From: Saccharothrix sp.
GTDB taxonomy: Bacteria; Actinomycetota; Actinomycetes; Mycobacteriales; Pseudonocardiaceae
DNA: 58,354 nt
Reading direction: 5' to 3'
Assembly: GCF_031180885.1 (NCBI RefSeq)
Contig: NZ_JAPSLK010000053.1
Span: forward strand, 1 to 58,354
The notes below the pieces were generated by a model. The model did not search any database and was not told the origin of the DNA. It worked only from the letters and a program-made list of their open reading frames with translations. The position numbers were made by a program, and so were the translations under genes. Of this stretch, positions 49,577-56,842 are shown one piece after another (positions within the stretch are counted from its first letter, which is position 1; each line of letters starts with the position of its first letter).

Positions 49577-50352
49577 GGGCGTACCTGGAGCTGGTGCGGG
49601 CGCCGGCGGCGTTGACCGTGCTGGGGGACACGCTGGTCGGCGCGCCGGAACCCTTGCGGGGCCGCCGGTTGCTGCTGCCGCTGGCGTCGGTCGCGCTGTA
49701 CTGGGCGGGGATGGCGCTCAACGACTGGGCCGACCGCGACGTGGACGCGGTGGAACGGCCCGAGCGCCCGATCCCGTCCGGCCGGATCAGCCCGGAGGCC
49801 GCGCTGGCCACCGCGGCGGGTCTGACGGCGGTCGGTGTCGGGCTCGCGGCCGTGGCGGGGCGCAACGCCGTGCCGCTGGCCGCCGCCGTGTGGAGCTACG
49901 ACACGGTCCTGAAGGACACCGCCGCCGGGCCGTTCGCGATGGCCGCGTGCCGGGGGTTGGACGTGTTGCTGGGCGGGCGGGCCGTGTTGCCCGCCGCGTT
50001 GATGGCCGCGCACACCCTCGGCGTCACCGTGCTCTCGCGCGGCGAAGTGCACGGCACCTCGCCCCGGATCGCCGGAGCCGTGCTGTCCGGGACGGTGGCG
50101 ACGGCCTTGGCGGCTCTCGTCCGCAAGCCCGGCCTGATGGGGGCCGCGTCCGCGCTGGGGTATGCCGCGTCGGTTGGCAGCGCGCAGTGGGCGGCGGTCC
50201 GCGACCCGTCGGCGGGCTCGGCGCGGGCGGCCACCAAGGCCGGCATCCACGGCATGGTGCTGCTCCAGTCCGCCTTGTCCCGCAACGCTTCCTTCGTGCC
50301 GCTGGTGCTGCCGCTGGCGCGCCGGCTCAGCCGGAAGGTGGGTCCCACATGA
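49573..50352 (+). CDS. UbiA-family prenyltransferase (EboC / SCO3242 type)
   Basis: A 259-aa membrane protein with several hydrophobic helices. MALNDWADRDVDAVERPERP carries the NDxxDxxxD Mg2+-diphosphate motif; the following PIPSGRIS is also typical. The second Asp-rich motif is weak (VWSYDTVLKD, SYDxxxKD). UbiA enzymes move a prenyl group onto an acceptor at the membrane. The ATG overlaps the previous stop. Small actinobacterial members of this group and cyanobacterial EboC are its closest relatives by architecture. The nearby polyprenyl diphosphate synthase could supply the donor. Confidence 0.85.
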   Translation: MRAYLELVRAPAALTVLGDTLVGAPEPLRGRRLLLPLASVALYWAGMALNDWADRDVDAVERPERPIPSGRISPEAALATAAGLTAVGVGLAAVAGRNAVPLAAAVWSYDTVLKDTAAGPFAMAACRGLDVLLGGRAVLPAALMAAHTLGVTVLSRGEVHGTSPRIAGAVLSGTVATALAALVRKPGLMGAASALGYAASVGSAQWAAVRDPSAGSARAATKAGIHGMVLLQSALSRNASFVPLVLPLARRLSRKVGPT

Positions 50353-51662
50353 CGTTCCACCTGGGGTACGGCACCAACGGGTTCGCCAACCACCGCCTGG
50401 ACGACGCCCTGGCGGTGATCGCGGACCTGGGCTACACCGCCGTGGCGCTCACCCTCGACCTCCACCACCTCGACCCGTTCGCCGACGACGTCGCCGCACA
50501 GACCAAGCGGGTCGCGGCGCGGCTTTCGGAGCTGGGGTTGCGGTCGGTGGTGGAGACCGGGGCGCGCTTCCTGCTCGACCCGTACCGCAAGCACCACCCG
50601 ACCCTGGTCAGCGAGTCACAGGAGGTCCGGGTGGACTTCCTGGTGCGATCGCTGAAGATCGCCGCCGACCTGGGGTCGGACTGCGTGTCGTTCTGGTCGG
50701 GCATCGGGACCTCCTGGGACCGGTTGAAGGCCGGGGTCTCGGCGGTGCTGGACAGCGAGCCGCCGGTGCCGTTGGGGCTCGAACCGGAGCCCGGGATGCT
50801 CGTGGAGCGGCTGGAAGACGCCCTGCGGCTGCGGTCCGAACTGGGGGAGCCCGAGGCGTTGCGGATCACGTTGGACGTCGGGCACTGCGTGGCCGTCGAA
50901 CCCGTGGACGCGGCGGCCTGCATCCGACGGGCCGGGGACCTGCTGGTCAACGTGCAGTTGGACGACATGCTGCCGGGCGTGCACGAGCACCTGGAGTTCG
51001 GTGAGGGGCACCTCGACCTGCCCGCCACGCTCAGCGCGCTCACCGACATCGGCTACACCGGGGTCGCCGCCGTCGAACTGCCCCGGCACAGCCACGCCGC
51101 GCCCGACGTGGCCCGGCGGTCGTTCACCGCGCTGCGGACCGCGTCCTGGGTGGCGGCGGCCGAACGGGAGGTGCGCGCCGACCCCGCGTCGCTGGAACGC
51201 CTGTTCGCGGGCGCGGGCCGGGTGGACCGGGCGCGCGAGGACGACCTGCGGGTGCGATTGCTGGAGGCATACCCCGGCGACTTGGCGGGAACCCTCACCA
51301 CGCTGTACCGGCACGGCAGCTCGGCGGAGCGGCGGGCGGTGCTGCGCGCCCTCGGACCGGTCGGCGCGCGGGTGCCCGAGGTCGGGGTCGAGCTGGTCAA
51401 GGACGCCTTGCGGACCAACGAGACCGGGCTGGTCGCGGCGGCGCTCGGGCCGTTCGCGCGCGACCACCTCGATCAGCACTCGTGGCGGCACGGCGTGCTG
51501 AAGTGCCTGTTCATGGGTGTCCCGCTGGACGTGGTGGCGGGCTTGGCCGCGCGCACCGACGAAGAGCTGCTGCGGATGGTGGCCGCGTTCGCCGACGAAC
51601 GCGAAGCCGCCGGCCGCGCGGTCCCCGACGACGCCCTCGCCCTGCTCCGAAAGGCCGTCTGA
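50349..51662 (+). CDS. TIM-barrel isomerase-like / EboA fusion protein
   Basis: A 437-aa two-part protein. Residues 1 to about 260 form an AP endonuclease-2 type barrel: HLGYGTNGFANHRLDDALAV, DCVSFWSGIGTSWDRLKAGV, LEPEPGMLVERLEDALRLRS (Glu), ITLDVGHCVAVE (Asp, His) and NVQLDDMLPGVHEHLEFGEG (Asp, His). From about 275 to the end the sequence is EboA-like helical (LEAYPGDLAGTLTTLYRHGS, RTNETGLVAAALGPFARDHL, GVLKCLFMGVPLDVVAGLAA). EboA is usually a separate protein of unknown function required for metabolite traffic. Its fusion to a sugar-isomerase barrel suggests it works on a sugar-derived metabolite. Confidence 0.82.
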   Translation: MTFHLGYGTNGFANHRLDDALAVIADLGYTAVALTLDLHHLDPFADDVAAQTKRVAARLSELGLRSVVETGARFLLDPYRKHHPTLVSESQEVRVDFLVRSLKIAADLGSDCVSFWSGIGTSWDRLKAGVSAVLDSEPPVPLGLEPEPGMLVERLEDALRLRSELGEPEALRITLDVGHCVAVEPVDAAACIRRAGDLLVNVQLDDMLPGVHEHLEFGEGHLDLPATLSALTDIGYTGVAAVELPRHSHAAPDVARRSFTALRTASWVAAAEREVRADPASLERLFAGAGRVDRAREDDLRVRLLEAYPGDLAGTLTTLYRHGSSAERRAVLRALGPVGARVPEVGVELVKDALRTNETGLVAAALGPFARDHLDQHSWRHGVLKCLFMGVPLDVVAGLAARTDEELLRMVAAFADEREAAGRAVPDDALALLRKAV

Positions 51663-52516
51663 TGCGCATCTTCGACCCGCACATCCACATGACCTCCCGC
51701 ACCACCGACGACTACGAGGCGATGCACGCGGCCGGTGTGCGCGCGGTGGTGGAACCGGCGTTCTGGCTCGGGCAGCCGCGCACGTCGGTGGGGTCGTTCG
51801 TGGACTACTTCGACTCGCTGGTGGGCTGGGAGCGGTTCCGCGCCGCCCAGTACGGCATCGCCCACCACTGCACGATCGCGCTGAACCCCAAGGAGGCCAA
51901 CGATCCCCGGTGCGTGGAGGTGCTGGACGTCCTGCCGCGCTACCTGGTCAAGGACGGCGTCGTCGCGGTGGGGGAGGTCGGTTACGACTCGATGACCCCC
52001 GAGGAGGACGACGTCTTCGCCCGCCAGCTCGAACTGGCGCTGCTGCACGAACTGCCCGTGCTCGTGCACACCCCGCACCGGGACAAGAAGGCCGGGACGC
52101 AACGGACGTTGGACGTGGTGCGCGAGTCCGGTGTCCCGGTCGGGATGGTCGTGGTGGACCACCTGAACGAGACCACGATCAAGGCGGTCGCGGACTCCGG
52201 GTGCTGGATGGGGTTCTCCATCTACCCGGACACCAAGATGGACGAGGACCGGATGGTGGCGTTGCTCAAGGAGTACGGCACCGACCGGGTCCTGGTGAAC
52301 TCCGCCGCCGACTGGGGTCGTTCGGACCCGTTGAAAACGCACAAGACCGGGCTGGCGATGCTGGCGGCCGGGTTCGACGAGTCCGATGTGGACAAGGTGC
52401 TTTGGCGCAATCCGGTCGAGTTCTACGGGCAGAGCGGACGATTGCTGCTCGACGTCGAGGAGGTGGGTGCCGTGCACGCGGGCACCGGGAACTCGGTGCT
52501 GCGGGGTGAGCGGTGA
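51662..52516 (+). CDS. TatD-family hydrolase (EboB)
   Basis: A 284-aa metal-dependent hydrolase of the amidohydrolase fold. Metal ligands appear in order: HxH in MRIFDPHIHMT, Glu in AVGEVGYDS, His in VLVHTPHRDK, His in VVVDHLNETT and Asp in VNSAADWGRSDP. TatD proteins often act as DNases, but the EboB branch is thought to have a metabolic role. The ATG shares one base with the previous stop (TGATG), so translation is coupled. The C-terminal tail has a typical LLLDVEEV end. Confidence 0.87.
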   Translation: MRIFDPHIHMTSRTTDDYEAMHAAGVRAVVEPAFWLGQPRTSVGSFVDYFDSLVGWERFRAAQYGIAHHCTIALNPKEANDPRCVEVLDVLPRYLVKDGVVAVGEVGYDSMTPEEDDVFARQLELALLHELPVLVHTPHRDKKAGTQRTLDVVRESGVPVGMVVVDHLNETTIKAVADSGCWMGFSIYPDTKMDEDRMVALLKEYGTDRVLVNSAADWGRSDPLKTHKTGLAMLAAGFDESDVDKVLWRNPVEFYGQSGRLLLDVEEVGAVHAGTGNSVLRGER

Positions 52517-53586
52517 TCGCCTACTGCACCAACGTGCACCCGGCGCACGACCTGGCGGGCATCCTCGACCAGCTCGACCGGCACGCCGTTGGTGTGCGGG
52601 CGCGGTTAGGCGTGGACGTGCTGCCGCTCGGGCTGTGGTTGCCCGCGTCCGTGGCCCGGGGTCTGGCGGCGGACCCGGTGGCACGGCGGGGCTTCCGCGA
52701 CGAGTTGACCGCCCGTGGGTTGTCGGTGAGCACGCTCAACGCCTTCCCGTACGGCGACTTCCACGACACCGTGGTCAAGCACGCGGTGTACCAGCCGAAC
52801 TGGGTCGATCCGCGCCGGTTGGCCTACACCAAGGACTGCGCGACCGTCCTGGCCGACCTGATGCCGGCTTGCGCCTCCTACGGCAGCATTTCGACGTTGC
52901 CGCTGGCGTGGCGGGAGCCGTGGACCGAACAGGACGACGCCCACGCGGAGGCCGCGTTGTCCGAGCTGACCTCGTTCCTGCGGTCCTCGGACCGGCCCGT
53001 GCGGCTCGCGGTCGAGCCCGAGCCGGGGTGCGTGCTGGACACCGTGGCCGACGCGGTCGGGTGGCTGGCGGGCCGCGTGGACCCCGAGGTCATCGGGCTG
53101 TGCCTGGACACCTGCCACCTCGCGGTGTCGTTCGCCGACCCGGTGGAGACGGTCGAGCTGATCCGGCGGTCCGGGCTGCCCGTGGTGAAGGTGCAGGCGT
53201 CGGCGGCGCTGGAGGTGCGGGACCCGCGCGCGGCCCGGGCGGAGCTGGCGGCCTTCGCCGAACCGAGGTACCTGCACCAGGTCCGGGAGAACGCGCCGGA
53301 CGGGGTGCTGGCGGCCGACGACCTGCCCGAGGCGTTCGAGGAACTGCCCGGCGAGCACCCGTGGCGCGTGCACTTCCACGTGCCGCTGCACGCCGAGCCC
53401 GGCGGTGCGCTGCGGTCCACGACGGACGTGCTGGTCGCGGCCGTGGTGGCGCTGGACGGGGACGTCCACGTCGAGGTGGAGACCTACACGTGGACGGTCC
53501 TGCCGGACGCGGGCGACCTGACCGAGGGCATCGCGGCCGAACTGGCGTGGGCTCATGAGCACCTGACGACGGGGGTGGCGGTGTGA
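52513..53586 (+). CDS. Metabolite traffic protein EboE (xylose-isomerase-like)
   Basis: A 357-aa TIM-barrel protein. The opening IAYCTNVHPAHDLAGILDQL and the block LNAFPYGDFHDTVVKHAVYQ then PNWVDPRRLAYT are hallmarks of EboE. Putative metal residues are Glu in LAVEPEPGCV, Asp/His in GLCLDTCHLAVSF and Glu in HVEVETYTWTVLP. In the cyanobacterium Nostoc, ebo genes are needed for a scytonemin precursor to reach the periplasm; the enzymatic reaction is unknown. The start is a GTG overlapping the EboB stop. It contains a TTA leucine codon (52606-52608), rare in such genomes. Confidence 0.9.
   Translation: MIAYCTNVHPAHDLAGILDQLDRHAVGVRARLGVDVLPLGLWLPASVARGLAADPVARRGFRDELTARGLSVSTLNAFPYGDFHDTVVKHAVYQPNWVDPRRLAYTKDCATVLADLMPACASYGSISTLPLAWREPWTEQDDAHAEAALSELTSFLRSSDRPVRLAVEPEPGCVLDTVADAVGWLAGRVDPEVIGLCLDTCHLAVSFADPVETVELIRRSGLPVVKVQASAALEVRDPRAARAELAAFAEPRYLHQVRENAPDGVLAADDLPEAFEELPGEHPWRVHFHVPLHAEPGGALRSTTDVLVAAVVALDGDVHVEVETYTWTVLPDAGDLTEGIAAELAWAHEHLTTGVAV
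52606..52608 (+). promoter_or_regulatory. TTA (bldA-type) codon in eboE
   Basis: In frame in the stretch RARLGVD. TTA is the rarest leucine codon in high-GC actinomycetes and in Streptomyces often places a gene under control of the bldA tRNA during development. Whether that applies in this host is unknown. Confidence 0.5.
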
Positions 53587-54947
53587 AGCCGTTGGTGGTG
53601 ATCGATGTCGTCGGCTTGACGCCGGCGCTGTTGCCGCACATGCCGAACCTTTCGGCGCTGTCCGGTCGGGCCTCGCTCGGGACCGTGCTCCCGGCGGTGA
53701 CGTGCAGCGCGCAGGCGACCTTCCTGACCGGGTTGACGCCCGCGCAGCACGGGATCGTCGGCAACGGGTGGTACTTCCGCGACCTCGGCGAGGTCCACCT
53801 GTGGCGGCAGCACAACCGGCTGGTGCAGGGTGAGAAGGTGTGGGAGACCGCGCGGCGGTTCGCGCCTTCGTACAAGGCGGCGAACGTGTGCTGGTGGTAC
53901 GCGATGGGCGCGTCCACCGACATCACCGTGACCCCGCGCCCGATCTACCACGCCGACGGCCGCAAGTCGCCCGACTGCTACGTCCGGCCGCCCGAGCTGC
54001 ACGACCGGCTGACCGGGGCGCTGGGGGAGTTCCCGCTGTTCCAGTACTGGGGCCCGACGGCGGCGCTGAAGTCCAGCGAGTGGATCGTGGGTGCTTCGTT
54101 GCGGGTGTGGGCGCAGGAACGTCCGGACCTGCTGCTGGTCTACGTGCCGCACTTGGACTACGACCTCCAGCGGTTCGGGCCGTCGTCCCCCGAGGCGCGT
54201 CGGGCGGCGTCCGATGTGGACAGGGCGTTGAAGCCGCTGTTGGGGCTGGACGCCACGATCGTCGTGCTGTCGGAGTACGGGATCACCGAGGCGCGGCGGC
54301 CGGTGGACGTCAACCGGGCGTTGCGCCGGGCGGGGCTGCTGGAGGTCTACACCCAGGCGGGCATGGAGTACCTGGACCCGTGGACGTCCCGCGCGTTCGC
54401 CGTGGCCGACCACCAGGTCGCCCACGTCTACGTCCGGGACCCGGCCGACATCCCGCGTGCCCGTGCGGTGGTGGCGGAGCTTCCGGGCGTGGACGAGGTG
54501 CACGGGCGTGAGGCGCAGGCGTCGGTGGGGTTGGACCACGAGCGGTCCGGTGAGCTGGTCGCGGTGGCCGAGCCGGACGCCTGGTTCACCTACTACTACT
54601 GGCTCGACGACGCGCGGGCGCCGGACTTCGCGCGGGGTGTGGACATCCACCGCAAGCCCGGCTACGACCCGGCGGAGCTGTTCTTCGACCCGGCGGACCG
54701 GTTCGCCAAGGCCCGCGCGGGGTTGAACCTGGTGCGCAAGAAGGTGGGGCTGCGGTACGCGATGGACGTGGTGCCGCTGGACCCGTCGTGCGTCCGGGGC
54801 ACGCACGGCCGCCTGCCCGACCGGGCCGAGGACGGGCCGGTGCTGCTGTGCTCGGAGCCGTTGGACCGCGACCGCGTGGAGGCGGTCGAGGTGCGTGACC
54901 TTCTGCTGGAACTGCAAGGGATGCCTGTGAAGGAGTCGCAGCGATGA
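53583..54947 (+). CDS. Alkaline-phosphatase-fold phosphodiesterase/pyrophosphatase (EboF-like)
   Basis: A 454-aa enzyme of the type I phosphodiesterase/nucleotide pyrophosphatase clan. The metal Asp lies in LVVIDVVGLTP; the nucleophile Thr/Ser region is LPAVTCSAQATFLTGLTPAQ, with HGIVGNGWYFRDLGEVH. Further metal ligands are in PHLDYDLQRFGP, VVLSEYGITEARR and VADHQVAHVYV. It would hydrolyse phosphodiester or diphosphate bonds. In ebo clusters an enzyme of this fold is EboF. No signal peptide is seen, so it acts in the cytoplasm. Start GTG, 4-nt overlap with eboE. Confidence 0.88.
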   Translation: MKPLVVIDVVGLTPALLPHMPNLSALSGRASLGTVLPAVTCSAQATFLTGLTPAQHGIVGNGWYFRDLGEVHLWRQHNRLVQGEKVWETARRFAPSYKAANVCWWYAMGASTDITVTPRPIYHADGRKSPDCYVRPPELHDRLTGALGEFPLFQYWGPTAALKSSEWIVGASLRVWAQERPDLLLVYVPHLDYDLQRFGPSSPEARRAASDVDRALKPLLGLDATIVVLSEYGITEARRPVDVNRALRRAGLLEVYTQAGMEYLDPWTSRAFAVADHQVAHVYVRDPADIPRARAVVAELPGVDEVHGREAQASVGLDHERSGELVAVAEPDAWFTYYYWLDDARAPDFARGVDIHRKPGYDPAELFFDPADRFAKARAGLNLVRKKVGLRYAMDVVPLDPSCVRGTHGRLPDRAEDGPVLLCSEPLDRDRVEAVEVRDLLLELQGMPVKESQR

Positions 54948-55954
54948 GCCGGCCGATCACGTTGTTCACCGGGCAGTGGGCGGACCTGCCGTTCGACGAG
55001 GTGTGCGAGCTCGCCGCCGGGTGGGGGTACGACGGGGTGGAGATCGCGTGTTCCGGCGACCACTTCGAGGTCGACCGGGCGGTGGCCGACGACGGGTACG
55101 TCGAGGCGAAGCTCGCCCAGCTCGACCGCCACGGCCTGAAGGCGTTCGCCATCTCCAACCACCTGGTCGGGCAGGCGGTGTGCGACGACCCGATCGACTT
55201 CCGCCACCAGGCCATCCTGCCCGCGCGGATCTGGGGCGACGGCGAGCCCGAGGGGGTGCGGAAGCGGGCCGCCGAGGAGATGGCGGACACCGCGCGGGCG
55301 GCGGCCAAGCTCGGCGTGGACACGGTCGTCGGGTTCACCGGGTCGAAGATCTGGAAGTACGTGGCGATGTTCCCGCCGGTCCCGGAAGAGGTCATCGAGG
55401 AGGGGTACGCGGACTTCGCGCGGCGGTGGAACCCGATCCTGGACGTGTTCGACGAGGTCGGGGTGCGGTTCGCGCACGAGGTGCACCCGTCGGAGATCGC
55501 CTACGACTTCTGGACGACCCGGCGGGCGATGGACGCGGTGGGCAACCGGCCGGCGTTCGGACTGAACTGGGACCCGTCGCACTTCGTGTGGCAGGACCTG
55601 GACCCGGTCGGGTTCATCCTGGACTTCGCCGACCGGATCTACCACGTGGACTGCAAGGACACCAAGAAGCGCTTCGACGGCCGCAACGGGCGGCTGGGGT
55701 CGCACCTGCCGTGGGCGCACCCGCGCCGCGGGTGGGACTTCGTGTCGACGGGTCACGGCGACGTGCCGTGGGAGGAGTGCTTCCGGGCGCTGAACGCGAT
55801 CGGCTACCGGGGCCCGATCTCGGTGGAGTGGGAGGACGCCGGCATGGACCGCTTGCGCGGCGCGGAGGAGGCGGTGCGGTTCATCCGGGGACTGCTGTTC
55901 GACCCGCCGGCAGCGGCCTTCGACGCCGCGTTCGCCCGCCGCGAGGACGGTTGA
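54944..55954 (+). CDS. Sugar phosphate isomerase/epimerase
   Basis: A 336-aa AP endonuclease 2-fold protein. ITLFTGQWADLPFDEVCELA opens the barrel. Metal-site candidates are Glu in FAHEVHPSEIAYDFW, Asp/His in GLNWDPSHFVWQDL, His/Asp in YHVDCKDTKKRFDGRNGRLG and Glu in ISVEWEDAGMDRLRG. Closely similar proteins are widespread in actinobacteria next to Gfo/Idh dehydrogenases. It likely interconverts or dehydrates a keto sugar or keto-inositol produced by the first gene of the operon. 4-nt overlap with the EboF-like gene. Confidence 0.9.
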   Translation: MSRPITLFTGQWADLPFDEVCELAAGWGYDGVEIACSGDHFEVDRAVADDGYVEAKLAQLDRHGLKAFAISNHLVGQAVCDDPIDFRHQAILPARIWGDGEPEGVRKRAAEEMADTARAAAKLGVDTVVGFTGSKIWKYVAMFPPVPEEVIEEGYADFARRWNPILDVFDEVGVRFAHEVHPSEIAYDFWTTRRAMDAVGNRPAFGLNWDPSHFVWQDLDPVGFILDFADRIYHVDCKDTKKRFDGRNGRLGSHLPWAHPRRGWDFVSTGHGDVPWEECFRALNAIGYRGPISVEWEDAGMDRLRGAEEAVRFIRGLLFDPPAAAFDAAFARREDG

Positions 55955-55959
55955 TCCCG

Positions 55960-56175
55960 ATGCCCGAGGTGGTGGAGGTGGGACCGGAACCCACCGCCGA
56001 GACCCTGCGGCTGATGGCCCTGCTGGCCACCGGCGCCACCGACCGCGCCATCGCCCGCGAACTGGGCGTGAGCACCCGCACCGTGCACCGCAAGATCGCC
56101 CGCTTGCAGACGTTGCTGGGGGTGCGGTCGCGCTTCCAACTCGGCGTGTGCGCCGCCGGCCACCGGTGGCTGTAG
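55960..56175 (+). CDS. Stand-alone LuxR-type helix-turn-helix protein
   Basis: A 71-aa protein consisting almost only of a LuxR DNA-binding domain: ETLRLMALLATGATDRAIAR, ELGVSTRTVHRKIARLQTLL, GVRSRFQLGVCAAGHRW. The usual N-terminal sensor domain is absent. The preceding gene stops 5 bp upstream and there is no pause, so it belongs to the same operon. It may be a genuine single-domain regulator or the remainder of a larger gene; the intact start and reading frame favour the former. Confidence 0.75.
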   Translation: MPEVVEVGPEPTAETLRLMALLATGATDRAIARELGVSTRTVHRKIARLQTLLGVRSRFQLGVCAAGHRWL

Positions 56176-56281
56176 CCGTTCGGCGCAGGCGTACGCGTTT
56201 CGTCGAGTGACGTATCTCTCCGTTTGACCGGTATCGGCGGCAGGTAATGAAAGGATGCGCCATTCGGTTGAAAGGATCATG

Positions 56282-56446
56282 ATGCACGAGCTGGACGCGC
56301 GACGCACCGTCGCCAACCCCCGCCGCACCCGGCTGGCCGCGGACTGGACCGCACAGCCCACGACGTCCCCCGCGGGCTCGACCTCGGAGTCCGCGCACGG
56401 CGACGACGCGCGCCGGAGTTCGGCGAGCGGCACGACGCCCGCCTGA
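56282..56446 (+). CDS. Possible small protein (54 aa), unknown
   Basis: ATG at 56282 with AAAGGA 5 nt upstream; a second ATG directly precedes it. The product MHELDARRTVANPRRTRLAA then DWTAQPTTSPAG is Arg/Ser/Thr/Ala-rich with no Cys. I recognise no family. A ribosome-binding sequence and isolated position upstream of a siderophore gene make it worth noting, but codon evidence is weak. Confidence 0.25.
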   Translation: MHELDARRTVANPRRTRLAADWTAQPTTSPAGSTSESAHGDDARRSSASGTTPA

Positions 56447-56780
56447 CGGGTTCCCGGGGCGGGCAGTCGCCGCGCCCCGGTCGACGTCGGAAGGTGCGCC
56501 GACGCACCAGGTCGACCACGGATCGCCGTGGTGGCGATCAGGGACCTGGCGTCGGCGCACCCTCACGCCTCGCGGGGACCCGCCCGCACCTTCTCTCATG
56601 CCCCGCTGCCGACCGCGCAGCCGCGCGCATCGAACGCGACTACCTCGAGCCTTCCTCCTCGACACCGCCGGTCCGGCCCGGTCCACTGTGGACCGCCGAT
56701 GGCGGTGGCACTCGCGCGCGTCAAGTGTGATCCATCCGGCCGGGGTTCGGGCCGAACAGGGCAACCCAGGGTGGCCTAAC

Positions 56781-56799
56781 TTAGGTTAGGGTGGCCTTG
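56781..56799. promoter_or_regulatory. Iron box (IdeR/DtxR-type operator)
   Basis: TTAGGTTAGGGTGGCCTTG matches the TTAGGTTAGSCTAACCTAA consensus at 14 of 19 positions, with a perfect left half. It lies 44 bp upstream of the salicylate synthase start, the expected place for iron-dependent repression of siderophore genes. Confidence 0.7.
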
Positions 56800-56842
56800 G
56801 TTTGCCCTGCCGTGGACCGGCGCCGAGACCGAGGAGTTTGGT

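Larger units (their letters stand above)
56176..56842. other. Gene-poor region upstream of the salicylate synthase gene
   Basis: About 670 bp. It contains the small ORF at 56282-56446, a duplicated TGAAAGGAT (56248-56256 and 56269-56277), low-complexity GC sequence and the iron-box-like site at 56781. Other open frames here lack a start signal or coding character and are not called. Confidence 0.5.

Noticed and set aside
56494..56789. Several short plus-strand frames before the iron box
   Set aside because: They overlap each other in all three frames, lack start signals and have no coding character.
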